A DNA stretch of 64,000 nucleotides from an uncultured Anaerolineae bacterium (GCA_937959265.1 CALGMA010000044.1:1-64000), one strand, 5' to 3'; counted from the first letter of the stretch, positions 41,867 to 51,566 are shown. Notes: generated by a model not told the origin, from the letters alone. Made by a program: numbers and translations.

Positions 41867-43249
41867 ATGCCGAAGACAGCCGCACCCAAGCTGAAGACGC
41901 AATATGTGTGCACGAACTGCGGCAGCGTGTACGCACGCTGGTCGGGCAAGTGCCCGGAATGCGGCGAGTGGAATACGCTGATCGAGGAAGTGGTCGAAGA
42001 ACGGTCGGCGGCTGCAGGCCGGCGTGTCCCCGCGCTTGGCGCTAGGCCGCAGAAACTGGCCGACGTGCGCGCCGATGCCATCCAACGGCTGCCGTTGCCC
42101 ATCGGCGAATTCAGCCGCGTGCTGGGCGGCGGCATTGTGCCCGGCTCCCTCGTGTTGATCGGCGGCGACCCGGGCATCGGCAAAAGTACGCTGCTGCTGC
42201 AAAGCGCAGTGCTCGTCGCCAGGCACGTCGGCCCGACTTTGTATGTCAGCGGTGAAGAGAGCGCCCAACAAATCAAGATGCGTGCCGAGCGGTTGGGCGT
42301 GGGCGATAGTGAACTCTATCTACTCACCGAGACCAACCTCGATGCGGTTGTGCACGCGATCGAGATCATGAAGCCAAAGTTGTGCATCGTGGATTCGATT
42401 CAGACGATGTATGTGGATGGCCTGCAATCCTCACCCGGCACGGTCACCCAGGTGCGCGAGAGCGCACAGCGACTGCAAGCGATCGCCAAAGCCAGCGACG
42501 TGGCCGTCTTCATCGTCGGTCATGTGACCAAGGAGGGCAACATCGCCGGGCCGAAGGTGCTCGAGCACATCGTGGACACGGTGCTGCAATTGGAGGGCGA
42601 CCGCTTTCAATCGTTCCGCGTGCTGCGCAGCATGAAAAACCGCTTCGGCGCAACCAGTGAGGTGGGCGTGTTCGAGATGGCTGGCGACGGCATGCGCGAA
42701 GTACTCAACCCCAGCGAGGCCTTCCTGGCCGAACGGATGCGGCACGCGCCCGGTAGCACAGTAGCTGTCACGATGGAAGGTACTCGCCCGCTGCTGGTGG
42801 AAGTCCAGGCGTTGACCAGCGCCACCCAGAACCCTATGCCGCGCCGCACTGCCAACGGCTTCGACTACAACAGGCTCTTCCTGCTGATCGCCGTGTTAGG
42901 CAAGCGTATCGGCATTCGCCTATACGACCAGGATGTATTCGTAAACGTGGTGGGCGGGCTAACGATTGACGAGCCGGCCGCCGATCTGGCTGCCGCGGTC
43001 GCCATTGCCAGCGCGCACAAAGGCACACCGGTGTCGGCCGACATCGCGGTGGTCGGCGAGGTGGGGTTGAGCGGCGAAATTCGCAGCGTCGGCCAGCTCA
43101 ACCAACGGCTGAACGAAGCTGCCAGGCTCGGCTTCACGCGCTGCATCCTACCCAAAACCGCGCGCAAAGTGGAGCATCCACCGGAGGGGCTACAGTTGTT
43201 GCCAGTGCGCAGCCTGGGCGAAGCGCTGGATGTGGCGCTGAGCGCGTGA
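41867..43249 (+). CDS. radA: DNA repair protein RadA (Sms)
   Basis: This 460-residue ATPase helps recombination by extending branch migration. Motifs: N-terminal zinc finger YVCTNCGSVYARWSGKCPECGEW, Walker A GGDPGIGKST, the RadA-specific KNRFG (RSMKNRFGATSEVG), and a C-terminal Lon-protease-like domain (PAADLAAAVAIASA). Length is normal. It probably has a leaderless transcript from the TACACT box just upstream. Confidence 0.96.
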   Translation: MPKTAAPKLKTQYVCTNCGSVYARWSGKCPECGEWNTLIEEVVEERSAAAGRRVPALGARPQKLADVRADAIQRLPLPIGEFSRVLGGGIVPGSLVLIGGDPGIGKSTLLLQSAVLVARHVGPTLYVSGEESAQQIKMRAERLGVGDSELYLLTETNLDAVVHAIEIMKPKLCIVDSIQTMYVDGLQSSPGTVTQVRESAQRLQAIAKASDVAVFIVGHVTKEGNIAGPKVLEHIVDTVLQLEGDRFQSFRVLRSMKNRFGATSEVGVFEMAGDGMREVLNPSEAFLAERMRHAPGSTVAVTMEGTRPLLVEVQALTSATQNPMPRRTANGFDYNRLFLLIAVLGKRIGIRLYDQDVFVNVVGGLTIDEPAADLAAAVAIASAHKGTPVSADIAVVGEVGLSGEIRSVGQLNQRLNEAARLGFTRCILPKTARKVEHPPEGLQLLPVRSLGEALDVALSA

Positions 43250-43354
43250 GCTTTCGGCCAGTGTGCAGCCTCGGAGCGCTCGACCGACTCTCCTGTGGGC
43301 GCGCAGTGCGTTCGCGCCTACCACTCGGATGAATTTGCGCAAAGCAACCACGCC

Positions 43355-44362
43355 ATGAAATTGCTCAACAAGATCCTCGTCACCGGCGGCGCCGGCTATA
43401 TCGGCAGCATCGCCACGCAAGAACTCATCAATGCCGGCTACGACGTCATCGTATTCGACAACCTGTACCAAGGTCACGCCGAAGCCGTCCACCCCAAAGC
43501 CACATTCGTGCAGGGCGACCTGGCCGACAAAGCCGCCGTCAAGGCGTTGTTCGACAACCACCCCGGCATTGACGGCATCATGCACTTTGCATCGTATACG
43601 TTGGTGGGTGAGAGCATGGAGAAGCCGCTGATGTATCTGCGCGACAACTTGGTCAACGCCGCTAATCTACTGGAAGAGGCGATCGCGCATGACGTGAAGC
43701 GCTTCATCCTCTCATCCACGGCCAACCTGTTCGACCTGCCGCCGGATAAGAAGTTCGACGCAATAGACGAGCACTTCCCCATCATCCCCGGCTCACCTTA
43801 TGGCGAGAGCAAGTTCTTCATCGAGCGCATGCTGTACTGGTTCAACCGCATCTACGGGTTGAAATATGCCTGCCTGCGCTACTTCAACGCTTGCGGCGAC
43901 TCGCCCGATCGCGGCGAGGATCACAACCCCGAGACACATCTCATCCCGCTCGTGCTGCAGGTGGCGCTGGGCCAGCGTCCGCACGTCACTATCTTCGGCG
44001 ACGACTACCCGACCAGAGACGGCACATGCGTGCGCGATTACATCCACGTGATTGACCTGGCCCACGCGCATATTCTGGCGATGGAGGCACTCGACCGGCT
44101 GGGGACGCGCAAGTACAACCTGGGCAACGGCAAAGGCTACACAGTCAAGGAAGTGATCGAGACGGCGCGCAAAGTCACCGGTCACCCGATCCCGGCGGTC
44201 GTCGGCCCACGCCGGCCGGGCGACCCGGCCGTGCTCATCGCCTCGTCGGAGACCATCCAGCGCGAACTCGGCTGGGAGCCGAAGTACGCCAGCCTAGAGG
44301 CGATCATCCACAGCGCATGGGAGTGGCACCGGACGCACCCGCACGGCTACAAGCGCTTGTAG
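43355..44362 (+). CDS. galE: UDP-glucose 4-epimerase
   Basis: This 335-residue extended SDR interconverts UDP-glucose and UDP-galactose. The NAD-binding motif is [10 protein letters not shown], the catalytic Ser is in [10 protein letters not shown] and the Tyr-Lys pair in YGESKFFIE. Substrate-binding block [10 protein letters not shown] follows the GalE pattern YFNxAGAxPD. The start 43355 ([12 protein letters not shown]) is preferred over an in-frame upstream codon at 43295. It provides sugars for surface polymers, in line with nearby glycosyltransferase genes. Confidence 0.95.
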   Translation: MKLLNKILVTGGAGYIGSIATQELINAGYDVIVFDNLYQGHAEAVHPKATFVQGDLADKAAVKALFDNHPGIDGIMHFASYTLVGESMEKPLMYLRDNLVNAANLLEEAIAHDVKRFILSSTANLFDLPPDKKFDAIDEHFPIIPGSPYGESKFFIERMLYWFNRIYGLKYACLRYFNACGDSPDRGEDHNPETHLIPLVLQVALGQRPHVTIFGDDYPTRDGTCVRDYIHVIDLAHAHILAMEALDRLGTRKYNLGNGKGYTVKEVIETARKVTGHPIPAVVGPRRPGDPAVLIASSETIQRELGWEPKYASLEAIIHSAWEWHRTHPHGYKRL

Positions 44363-44396
44363 CCAGCTCAGCGGGCTCAATCAGCCAGCAGGCGCA

Positions 44397-45566
44397 TCAG
44401 TAGCCGGTCATCTCCACATATCCCACGCCGGCAACCGGCCCGGCGGCTGAAACGCCCTCGAACGTCACGGCGCCTTCCCAGTAACGCTGCGTCAGGCGCA
44501 TCTCCTGATCCAGGATGCGCGCGACGATCTCGATATCCAGGCCATAGCGCGGCGACGCCAGCCGCCATCGCACCGGATATGTCGCGCCGGTCTGCCGGCT
44601 GGTCCAGCGATCGAGCACGGTGATCGTCACCTCATCCTGGCGAACGAGTTCCGTGCGTCCATCGGCACCCACATACGTGCCTTTGGCAAAGGTGATGTCA
44701 CCAGTCTCCTTTTGGCGCAGCTTGAAGAACATGATCTCGCGCCCGTCGTCGAATTGCAGGGAGAACCAGTCCCAGCCTTCGGTATCCTCATCGAGGGCGC
44801 TGGTGCTCCACTCGCGGTCGAGCCAGCTATTACCGGTCGCCTCGAATGTTCCGCGCGGCGTGGTTACTTTGCCCGCTGTCGCCATGCGCGTCATCGAGTA
44901 GTAATACGAGGCGTTCCCCGGGTTGGGCGACTTCTGGCTGAGGCCGCGATCGCCATGAAAGACGAACGGCTTGGTGCTTGTTAGGGTAAGATCAATGGCG
45001 TAGCCATCCTGCGCGGCAACCAGTCGAACCCGAGCCGCGTCGCCATCGTCATGCGCAGCGGTTGCCGACCAATCTTCGACGAACACGCGAAACGGGCTGG
45101 CCTGCGCGCCGGCCAGGCCGGCGGTGCCCCGGCTATACTTCTCGAACGAGACATGCGCGTTCGCTGCGCTGTCGGTGATGGCAAAGTGTGCGAAGTACAC
45201 CTGATCGAAAGCGAAGGCTGAATCACGATCGGCGAGCATCGCTTGCTCATCGGGTGGGACGAGCGCGCGGCGAAAGAACGTGAGCTGGTAACCGAAGTGG
45301 CGCCCCGAAGCGTCGAATAGGTTGCCGGTGTAATACCACCATTCCGTCTGATAGGCGTCGTGCGGGCCATGATCGCACGGGAAGTCGAACGCACGCGGTT
45401 CTCGCGCATGCGCGAAGCGGTCCGACATCGCATCGCGTTGCAGGCCGGCGACGGTCGCCCGCGCCTGCTCGCCACTACCCTCGGGCGCGCTAAAAGCAGC
45501 CCAGCCCAGCGCCGTCAACCCCAATAACGCCGCCATACTCACGCCAATCTGTAAGCCTCTGTTCAC
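44397..45566 (-). CDS. Exported AttH/CrtC-like (lipocalin-like) protein
   Basis: This 389-residue protein has an N-terminal membrane or signal segment (LQIGVSMAALLGLTALGWAAF) and the conserved start of the AttH/hydroxyneurosporene-synthase superfamily: FPCDHGPHDAYQTEWWYYTGNLFD. Two lipocalin-like beta-barrel halves follow; EWSTSALDEDTEGWDWFSLQFDDG is another family block. Some members hydrate carotenoids (CrtC), others have unknown roles, so a carotenoid role is possible but not shown. The GTG start at 45566 has AGAGGTGG just upstream. It is divergent, 23 bp from the DUF547 gene. Confidence 0.87.
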   Translation of the reverse strand: MNRGLQIGVSMAALLGLTALGWAAFSAPEGSGEQARATVAGLQRDAMSDRFAHAREPRAFDFPCDHGPHDAYQTEWWYYTGNLFDASGRHFGYQLTFFRRALVPPDEQAMLADRDSAFAFDQVYFAHFAITDSAANAHVSFEKYSRGTAGLAGAQASPFRVFVEDWSATAAHDDGDAARVRLVAAQDGYAIDLTLTSTKPFVFHGDRGLSQKSPNPGNASYYYSMTRMATAGKVTTPRGTFEATGNSWLDREWSTSALDEDTEGWDWFSLQFDDGREIMFFKLRQKETGDITFAKGTYVGADGRTELVRQDEVTITVLDRWTSRQTGATYPVRWRLASPRYGLDIEIVARILDQEMRLTQRYWEGAVTFEGVSAAGPVAGVGYVEMTGY

Positions 45567-45576
45567 AACCCACCTC

Positions 45577-45582
45577 TATGAT
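45577..45582 (+). promoter_or_regulatory. -10 box (leaderless type) of the DUF547 gene
   Basis: TATGAT ends 7 nt before ATG 45590. It also lies between two closely divergent genes. Confidence 0.5.
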
Positions 45583-45589
45583 TGATTCG

Positions 45590-46486
45590 ATGCGAACGAT
45601 TCTAGCTACCGCGCCTGTGAATCGGCTGAGCGACGCAGCGATCCGCGTTCGAGACGCAACGCTGGGTTGGGCGCTCGGCAAACCCGATGACACGGTTCGC
45701 GCGACGCGTACCGGCGCAGTCACATCGGACATTGCCGCCGAATTGCGCGGGACGATGAACCGGCTGAAAGCGCATGCAATCAGCCAGGACGGAATGCGGG
45801 TGAACTATGCCGACGCGCGGCGCAGCCGCGACTATGCATACTACCGCGAGCAGCTCTTGCCACAACTGGCCGCCTTCGACCCGGCAGTGCTACGCACGCG
45901 CGCAGAACGCGTGGCGTTCTGGATCAACCTTTACAACGCAGTCGTCATTGACGCCGTGATCACCGCCGGCGTGACGCGCAGCGTCACCGAAGGCAGCCTG
46001 GGCGGGCTGCGGTTCTTCCGGCGCGCCGGCTGCGTTGTGAACGGCCAACGCCTGAGCTGCGATGACATCGAGCATGGCATCCTGCGCGCCAATCGCGGCC
46101 ATCCGTTCATTCCGGGCCACCAATTTACCTCGAACGACCCACGGCGAGCCTGGGTAATCGAACCACCCGACCCGCGCATCCACTTCGCGCTGAACTGCGC
46201 CAGCCGCGCCTGCCCGCCCATCGGCGTCTACGACGCCGGTCGGCTGAACGAGCAGCTCTGGCAGGCAGCGTGCAGCTTCGTGGATCAAAGCACACGCCGC
46301 GCCGGCGAGGTGCTAGAGGTATCGGCGTTATTCCGCTGGTACGCGGGGGATTTCGGCGGGCGCGCCGGCGTGATCCACTTCCTATGCGCGCATCTGCCTC
46401 ACGACAACCGACGCGCCGTGATCGAACGATGCGACACGAGAACGCGGCTGCGCTACGCAGACTACGACTGGGGGTTGAATGCATGA
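45590..46486 (+). CDS. DUF547-domain protein
   Basis: This 298-residue protein carries the DUF547 core: AFWINLYNAVVIDAV, FFRRAGCVVNGQRLSCDDIEHGILR and IHFALNCASRACPPIGVY. The two conserved Cys (N-C-A-S-R-A-C-P-P) and the Asn of the INLYNA block are intact. The core resembles a papain/transglutaminase-like fold, but no activity is established. Start 45590 is chosen because of the TATGAT box 7 nt upstream; ATG 45578 would add four residues. Confidence 0.88.
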   Translation: MRTILATAPVNRLSDAAIRVRDATLGWALGKPDDTVRATRTGAVTSDIAAELRGTMNRLKAHAISQDGMRVNYADARRSRDYAYYREQLLPQLAAFDPAVLRTRAERVAFWINLYNAVVIDAVITAGVTRSVTEGSLGGLRFFRRAGCVVNGQRLSCDDIEHGILRANRGHPFIPGHQFTSNDPRRAWVIEPPDPRIHFALNCASRACPPIGVYDAGRLNEQLWQAACSFVDQSTRRAGEVLEVSALFRWYAGDFGGRAGVIHFLCAHLPHDNRRAVIERCDTRTRLRYADYDWGLNA

Positions 46487-46522
46487 TCGTCGTGCGATCA
46501 CGTGGTCAATTCGTCAGTGTGA

Positions 46523-46528
46523 TACATT
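46523..46528 (+). promoter_or_regulatory. -10 box (leaderless type) of the peptidase-oxoprolinase operon
   Basis: TACATT ends 6 nt before ATG 46535. Confidence 0.45.
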
Positions 46529-46534
46529 CTCTGC

Positions 46535-48307
46535 ATGCACAAGCTCCTTGACATCGAGTTCCTCGCGCGCGCGCCGGAGATCGAAGCCGAATTCGATGTG
46601 TCGCCCGACGGCAACCGCGTTGTTTTCACCGACAACCGAACCGGTCGCTTCGAGGTGTATCTGCTTGACCTGGAGACGCGGGCCATCCGGCAACTGACCG
46701 ATCATGGACGAGGCGCGACCTGCCCGCGCTTCTCGCCCGATGGACAGCACGTGATTTATGCGCAGGATCACGACGGCGATGAGCGCTGGGATTTTTACCT
46801 GATCCACCTGGCCACCGGACGCTCGCGCTGCTTGCTCGAACAACGAGTCGCTAGCTATCCGGCAACAAGCTGGTCGCCAGACGGCCGGTCGCTGCTCATC
46901 ACATCGGCCCGCGACAGGCGATTCACCCTGCACAGCTACGACCTGGAGACCGGCGCGCTGATGCCGCTCACCCGCCACGCATTCAACGACGAGCATGGCG
47001 TTTACTCGCCCGACGAACGCCAGATTGCGTTCGACACACATACCGTCGGACAGGATCGCGGCGTCTTTGTGATCGCACCCGACGGCTCCGGGCTTCGTGC
47101 CTTGCCGCTGCCTGACGCCGCCGACCCACAATGGTCGCCCGATGGCAGATTCCTGCTGTTCCACTCGATGCGCGAGAGCGAAGACGTCGGCTTGTTCGAG
47201 CTTAGCACCGGCCAGGTGCGCTGGCTGGCCGAGAGTTGCTGGGATGAATGGGGGGCCGCCTGGTCTCCGGATGGCCAGCACGCGCTTTACCTCGAAAACG
47301 AGGATGGCGCGCACAGCGTATGCGTGATTCATGTCGCCAGTGGAGAACAGATAGCGCGCATCGCGCCGGAGGACGGCGTGATCGAGCGCGCGCGGTTCGC
47401 GCGCGGCGGCCGGTCGGTCGTGTTCGAATTCAGCAACCACCGCATACCCCACAGCCTGTGGGAATATCGCCTCGATGCGCGCACCTGCGACCAGCTTACC
47501 CTGCCGCTGAAGGACACACTGAATGCGCCGTTTATCGCCCCCTACTACGTGCGCTATGAGAGCGCCGACGGGCTGATCGTGCCGGCCATCGTCTATCCTG
47601 CGCGACAGGCCGGCCGCGACGCCGGCGCAATCCTGCTGATTCACGGCGGGCCAACCTGGGCCTATCACAACTTCTGGCATCCGGCAGCGCAACACTTCGC
47701 TCAAATGGGCTACACCGTGATTGGGCCAAACTATCGCGGCAGCACCAGCTACGGCCGCGCATACCAAAATGCCAACCGTTACGACATCGGCCGCGGCGAC
47801 GTGCTGGATTGCATCGCCGGTGTAGAGTGGCTGTTGCGGGAGGGCATGGCCGGCCACGGCAAGATCGGTGTGACCGGCGCCAGCCAGGGCGGCTACATGA
47901 CGATGATGTGCCTCGCCAAATATCCGGACTATTGGGCTGCAGGGTCGTCGCTCATCGGTTTCTTCAACTACTTCACCGAATTCGAGACGGAGCGTGAGGA
48001 TTTGCGCTACTGGGACCTGCAGAACATGGGCAATCCGGCAAAGCCGGAGGACGCTGCGCGCTACCGCGACCGCTCGCCGATCTTCTTCATAGATCGTGTC
48101 ACGGCACCGGTGCAACTCATCGCCGGCCGCACCGATCCACGCTGCCCGGCCGCTGAGACCGAGCAAGTGCATCACGCACTTCGCGCGCGCGGCATCCCGG
48201 TGGAGATGATCCTCTACGAAGATGAAGGCCACGGGTTCAGCAAGGTGGAGAACCGCGTAGATGCCTATCGCCGCCGGGCAGCGTTCTTCGCCCGGCATCT
48301 CGGTTGA
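46535..48307 (+). CDS. S9-family (prolyl oligopeptidase/acylaminoacyl) peptidase
   Basis: This 590-residue serine peptidase has an N-terminal beta-propeller built of PD40-type repeats (FDVSPDGNRVVF, FSPDGQHVIY, WSPDGRSLLI, YSPDERQIAF, WSPDGRFLLF, WSPDGQHALY) and a C-terminal alpha/beta hydrolase with the nucleophile GASQGGYM, acid in GRTDPRCP and His in DEGHGFSKVENR. It cleaves short peptides in the cytoplasm (no signal peptide). It precedes the 5-oxoprolinase genes by only 10 bp, so peptides bearing pyroglutamate or glutathione-like products may be its substrates (inference). Confidence 0.93.
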   Translation: MHKLLDIEFLARAPEIEAEFDVSPDGNRVVFTDNRTGRFEVYLLDLETRAIRQLTDHGRGATCPRFSPDGQHVIYAQDHDGDERWDFYLIHLATGRSRCLLEQRVASYPATSWSPDGRSLLITSARDRRFTLHSYDLETGALMPLTRHAFNDEHGVYSPDERQIAFDTHTVGQDRGVFVIAPDGSGLRALPLPDAADPQWSPDGRFLLFHSMRESEDVGLFELSTGQVRWLAESCWDEWGAAWSPDGQHALYLENEDGAHSVCVIHVASGEQIARIAPEDGVIERARFARGGRSVVFEFSNHRIPHSLWEYRLDARTCDQLTLPLKDTLNAPFIAPYYVRYESADGLIVPAIVYPARQAGRDAGAILLIHGGPTWAYHNFWHPAAQHFAQMGYTVIGPNYRGSTSYGRAYQNANRYDIGRGDVLDCIAGVEWLLREGMAGHGKIGVTGASQGGYMTMMCLAKYPDYWAAGSSLIGFFNYFTEFETEREDLRYWDLQNMGNPAKPEDAARYRDRSPIFFIDRVTAPVQLIAGRTDPRCPAAETEQVHHALRARGIPVEMILYEDEGHGFSKVENRVDAYRRRAAFFARHLG

Positions 48308-48317
48308 AGCCGCGCAC

Positions 48318-49082
48318 ATGACCACGACACAACCTTCCTCTCCCCGAGTGATTTTGAACTGCGATTGCGGCGAAGGGATGGCCGACGACGCCGTGATCCT
48401 CTCACACGTCACCGCAGCCAACATCGCTTGTGGTGGGCACGCCGGCGACGCCGATTCGATGCGTACTGCGCTGCGCTTGTGCAAGCAGCTCGGCGTGAGC
48501 GCCGGCGCGCATCCCTCATATCCGGATCACGCCCACTTCGGGCGGCGCGTGCTGCCAATGACACCCGCCGAGATTGCCGCCTCCGTCCGCGAACAGATGC
48601 AGGCGCTATCCGCCATTGCATCCGAGGAGGGCATGCTGCTTACGCACGTTAAGCCTCACGGCGCGCTCTACAACCAGGCCGCAGCACACCGCGAGATTGC
48701 CGATGCGATCGCACGCGCCATCGTCGAGTGTGACCCAGGTTTGGCGCTGATCGGCTTGACGGGATCGGCGCTCATCGAGGCCGGCGAAGCAGCCGGGCTA
48801 TATGTGTTGCGCGAAGCATTTGCCGACCGTGCCTACGAGCACGACGGCTCGCTGCGCGCCCGCGACTTGCCCGACGCGCTCATCGAGGACAACACGCGCT
48901 GCCTGGCGCAGGCCGAAGACATTGTCCTACGCGGGCTGGTGATGGCATATGACGGCGCACTCATCGCGCTGCGCGCCGACACGATCTGCATCCACAGCGA
49001 CACACCGGGCGCAGCCGAGCGCGCGGCTTTCCTGCGGCGTGGGCTGCTACAAGCCGGCGTCGAGTTGGTCGCCGTGCGATGA
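48318..49082 (+). CDS. pxpA: 5-oxoprolinase subunit A (LamB/YcsF family)
   Basis: This 254-residue subunit works with PxpB and PxpC to hydrolyse 5-oxoproline to glutamate using ATP. The signature NCDCGEGMADDA, NIACGGHAGD, HPSYPDHAHFGRR and HVKPHGALYN blocks are complete. The start 48318 gives the usual length; an in-frame codon at 48261 lies inside the peptidase gene. Its stop overlaps pxpB (ATGA). Confidence 0.95.
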   Translation: MTTTQPSSPRVILNCDCGEGMADDAVILSHVTAANIACGGHAGDADSMRTALRLCKQLGVSAGAHPSYPDHAHFGRRVLPMTPAEIAASVREQMQALSAIASEEGMLLTHVKPHGALYNQAAAHREIADAIARAIVECDPGLALIGLTGSALIEAGEAAGLYVLREAFADRAYEHDGSLRARDLPDALIEDNTRCLAQAEDIVLRGLVMAYDGALIALRADTICIHSDTPGAAERAAFLRRGLLQAGVELVAVR

Positions 49083-49717
49083 CGCCCTGGCGCATCCACC
49101 CGATGGGTGAGGCGGCGTTGCTGATCGAGTGCACGTTGGATGACGTCGCCAGCGCCAACGCACACGCGCTGGCACTGGCCAAAGCTTTACCCGCGGAATT
49201 GCACCCACTGCCGGCTATTCGGTCGGTGTTGGTTCGTTTCGACCCCCTGCGCCATGCACAGGACGACGTGCAAGCCCGCATACGAGGCGCACTCACTGAA
49301 GCTTCGCCGAACGCGCTCCCTTTGGGGCAGCAGGTGACCATACCCGTGCGCTATGGCGGCGGAGAGGGCCCCGACCTGGAAGACGCCGCGCGCCGGCTTG
49401 GCCTCGCGCCGGATGAACTGATCGCGCAACACACGGCACGGCCGTGGCGCGTGTTGATGATCGGCTTCGCGCCGGGTTTCCCCTACATCGGCCCACTGCC
49501 GGCATCGCTGACGCTGCCGCGGCGCGCCACGCCGCGCGCCATCGTGCCGGCCGGTTCGGTTGCCATCGCCGCCGGCATGACCGGCATCTATCCGTCGCAA
49601 TTGCCAGGCGGCTGGCACCTCATTGGTCGAACCGAAGTCATGCTCTTCGATCCCGCATGTGAACCGCCGGCATTCCTGCAACCCGGTGACTATGTGCAGT
49701 TTGTGGCGATCACCTAG
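49079..49717 (+). CDS. pxpB: 5-oxoprolinase subunit B
   Basis: This 212-residue protein matches KipI/PxpB: the HPMGEAALLIE start and GFAPGFPYIGPLP and LPRRATPRAIVPAGSVAIA blocks are diagnostic. It forms a complex with PxpC. ATG overlaps the pxpA stop by 4 bp. The pxpC start follows after a 54-bp gap that has a hairpin-like GATCGGC-CT-GCCGACC and a strong ribosome-binding site. Confidence 0.95.
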   Translation: MTPWRIHPMGEAALLIECTLDDVASANAHALALAKALPAELHPLPAIRSVLVRFDPLRHAQDDVQARIRGALTEASPNALPLGQQVTIPVRYGGGEGPDLEDAARRLGLAPDELIAQHTARPWRVLMIGFAPGFPYIGPLPASLTLPRRATPRAIVPAGSVAIAAGMTGIYPSQLPGGWHLIGRTEVMLFDPACEPPAFLQPGDYVQFVAIT

Positions 49718-49771
49718 TGACCCGACGCCCTGATCGGCCTGCCGACCGGGGATGAGAAGAAAGGAGCAGGC

Positions 49772-50746
49772 GTGTTGTGTGTTATCGCTTCGGGCGCGCT
49801 GTGCACCGTACAAGACCTGGGACGCTCGGGACATCAACGCTTCGGTGTGCCGATCGGCGGCGCGATGGATCGCGTCGCTTGCGTCATTGCCAACCGGCTG
49901 GCTGGCAATCCGCCAACTACCGCCTGCCTGGAGATCACCGCCGGCGGCGCTGCCTTCGAGGTCATGGCGCCGTGCGTGATCGCCGTGACCGGCGGGGACC
50001 TCGGCGCGACGCTCAATGACCGGCCGCTGCCGACCTGGACGAGCACGCTCGTCCGGCCAGGCCAGCACATCGCCTTCGAAGGGCGCCGTCAAGGCGCGCG
50101 CGCCTATCTTGCGCTGGCCGGCGGTGTGGATGCGCCGCTCGCGCTTGGCTCGCGCAGCACCTATCTGCCCGGCCGGTTCGGCGGCCTGGGCGGACGGGCG
50201 CTGCAAATGGGCGACGTGATCCGACCGGCGTCATCGGCGTTCGACCTGGCGCGTCTTGCCGGACGCATCTGGCCTGCGCCTGTGGACTACGCGCCGCTCA
50301 TCCGCATCCTGCCCTTTCACACCTCGCCTGGCCAGCCTGACCCGACTGACCCCACCACACTGAACGACCTGACTGCCCGACCCTGGCGCGTCGGCGCAAC
50401 GTCGAATCGGATCGGCCTGCGGCTGGAGGGTGCTGGGCTGCGCAGCGAGCAAGCCGGCGACCTGCCGTCGTTCGGCGTCTTCCCCGGTGTCATCCAGCTC
50501 CCACCCGACGGGCGCCCCATTCTGCTCATGGCCGATGCCCAACCCACCGGTGGCTATCCGGTGATTGCTGTGGCGATTCAGGCCGACCTGCATCGCGCAG
50601 CACAGCTCATGCCCGGCGACGATGTACGCTTCACCTGGACGACGCACGAAGCAGCGATCGCTGCCTGGCGCACACTGAACGCCCTGCTCGATTCGCCGAT
50701 TGATGTGGATGAGGGCATCGCGCTGGCCGCCGCCGCGCAAGGCTGA
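49772..50746 (+). CDS. pxpC: 5-oxoprolinase subunit C
   Basis: This 324-residue protein belongs to the KipA/PxpC (biotin-dependent carboxyltransferase-like) family. The GTVQDLGR-type start reads LCTVQDLGRSGHQRFGVPIGGAMD, and further blocks are RAYLALAGGVD, GSRSTYLPGRFGG and the C-terminal LLMADAQPTGGYPVIA. The start codon is GTG with AAAGGAG six bases before it. It completes the pxpABC set. Confidence 0.95.
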   Translation: MLCVIASGALCTVQDLGRSGHQRFGVPIGGAMDRVACVIANRLAGNPPTTACLEITAGGAAFEVMAPCVIAVTGGDLGATLNDRPLPTWTSTLVRPGQHIAFEGRRQGARAYLALAGGVDAPLALGSRSTYLPGRFGGLGGRALQMGDVIRPASSAFDLARLAGRIWPAPVDYAPLIRILPFHTSPGQPDPTDPTTLNDLTARPWRVGATSNRIGLRLEGAGLRSEQAGDLPSFGVFPGVIQLPPDGRPILLMADAQPTGGYPVIAVAIQADLHRAAQLMPGDDVRFTWTTHEAAIAAWRTLNALLDSPIDVDEGIALAAAAQG

Positions 50747-50752
50747 TACCAT
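50747..50752 (+). promoter_or_regulatory. -10 box (leaderless type) of the 50760 SDR gene
   Basis: TACCAT ends 7 nt before ATG 50760 and overlaps the last bases after pxpC. Confidence 0.4.
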
Positions 50753-50759
50753 CGCGCGC

Positions 50760-51512
50760 ATGGAGAACACACGACTGCTCCGAGGACACGCGGCGCTCGT
50801 CACCGGCGCCGGGCGCGGGATCGGCCGCGCCATCGCGCTGATGCTGGCGCGCGAAGGCTGCGACGTCGGGCTGATCGCACGGGATGCCCAAGCACTGCGC
50901 CAGACGCAGGCCGAGTGCGAAGCATACGGGGCGCGCGCATTGCCTTTGGCAATGGACTTGAGCGAGACGGCATCGCTCCCTTTGGCCGTCAAGGCGTGTG
51001 ACGAGGCGTTCGGCGGGCTGAACGTGCTGGTCAACAACGCCGGCATCCATCAATTCGCCTCGGCCACGGAGGCCGACTTGAAGGTGTGGGATCGGATGCT
51101 GGACGTCAACCTGCGCGCAGCGATGCATGCGACGCGGCTAGCACTGCCACGCATCATCGCTGGCGCGCAGGCCGGTCGGCGCGGCGCGGTTATCTTCATC
51201 TCGTCGCTGGGCGGCAAATTCACCGCGCCGACCAACGCCGGCTACGCTGCGGCCAAACACGCGCTGACCGGATTCGGCGGCAGCGTGTTCGAAGACGTGC
51301 GCGACTTCGGCGTGAAAGTGTGCGTGATCTATCCCGGGTGGACGAATACCGGCCTGCTCGCCGACTGGTTGCGACCCAACGAGGTGATCCAGCCAGAGGA
51401 TATCGCCGAGGCAGTGCGCTTCGTCATCACCTCGGCGCCCACCGTCTGCCCCACCGAGATCGTGCTACAAACGCAGTCGTCGCGGGCGGCACGCCTTCTC
51501 TCGACAACTTGA
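50760..51512 (+). CDS. Short-chain dehydrogenase/reductase
   Basis: This 250-residue classical SDR has VTGAGRGIGRA for NAD(P), LVNNAG, the catalytic Ser in FISSLGG and the Tyr-Lys pair in YAAAK. The C-terminus lacks the usual GxxxxVDGG and ends with PTEIVLQTQSSRAARLL, as in some sepiapterin-reductase-like or FabG-related enzymes. The substrate is unknown. It follows pxpC by 13 bp; whether it belongs to that pathway is unclear. Confidence 0.9.
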   Translation: MENTRLLRGHAALVTGAGRGIGRAIALMLAREGCDVGLIARDAQALRQTQAECEAYGARALPLAMDLSETASLPLAVKACDEAFGGLNVLVNNAGIHQFASATEADLKVWDRMLDVNLRAAMHATRLALPRIIAGAQAGRRGAVIFISSLGGKFTAPTNAGYAAAKHALTGFGGSVFEDVRDFGVKVCVIYPGWTNTGLLADWLRPNEVIQPEDIAEAVRFVITSAPTVCPTEIVLQTQSSRAARLLSTT

Positions 51513-51566
51513 ACAATCCATCGCAAAATTCGGCGCATTCGAAACACCTCGCCGAGGTGAAGCGCC

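Noticed and set aside
46514-48484. A 656-codon open frame on the minus strand opposite the S9 peptidase
   Set aside because: Its translation has no recognisable motifs and is the usual antisense shadow of a GC-rich gene; the plus-strand gene has complete propeller and catalytic motifs.
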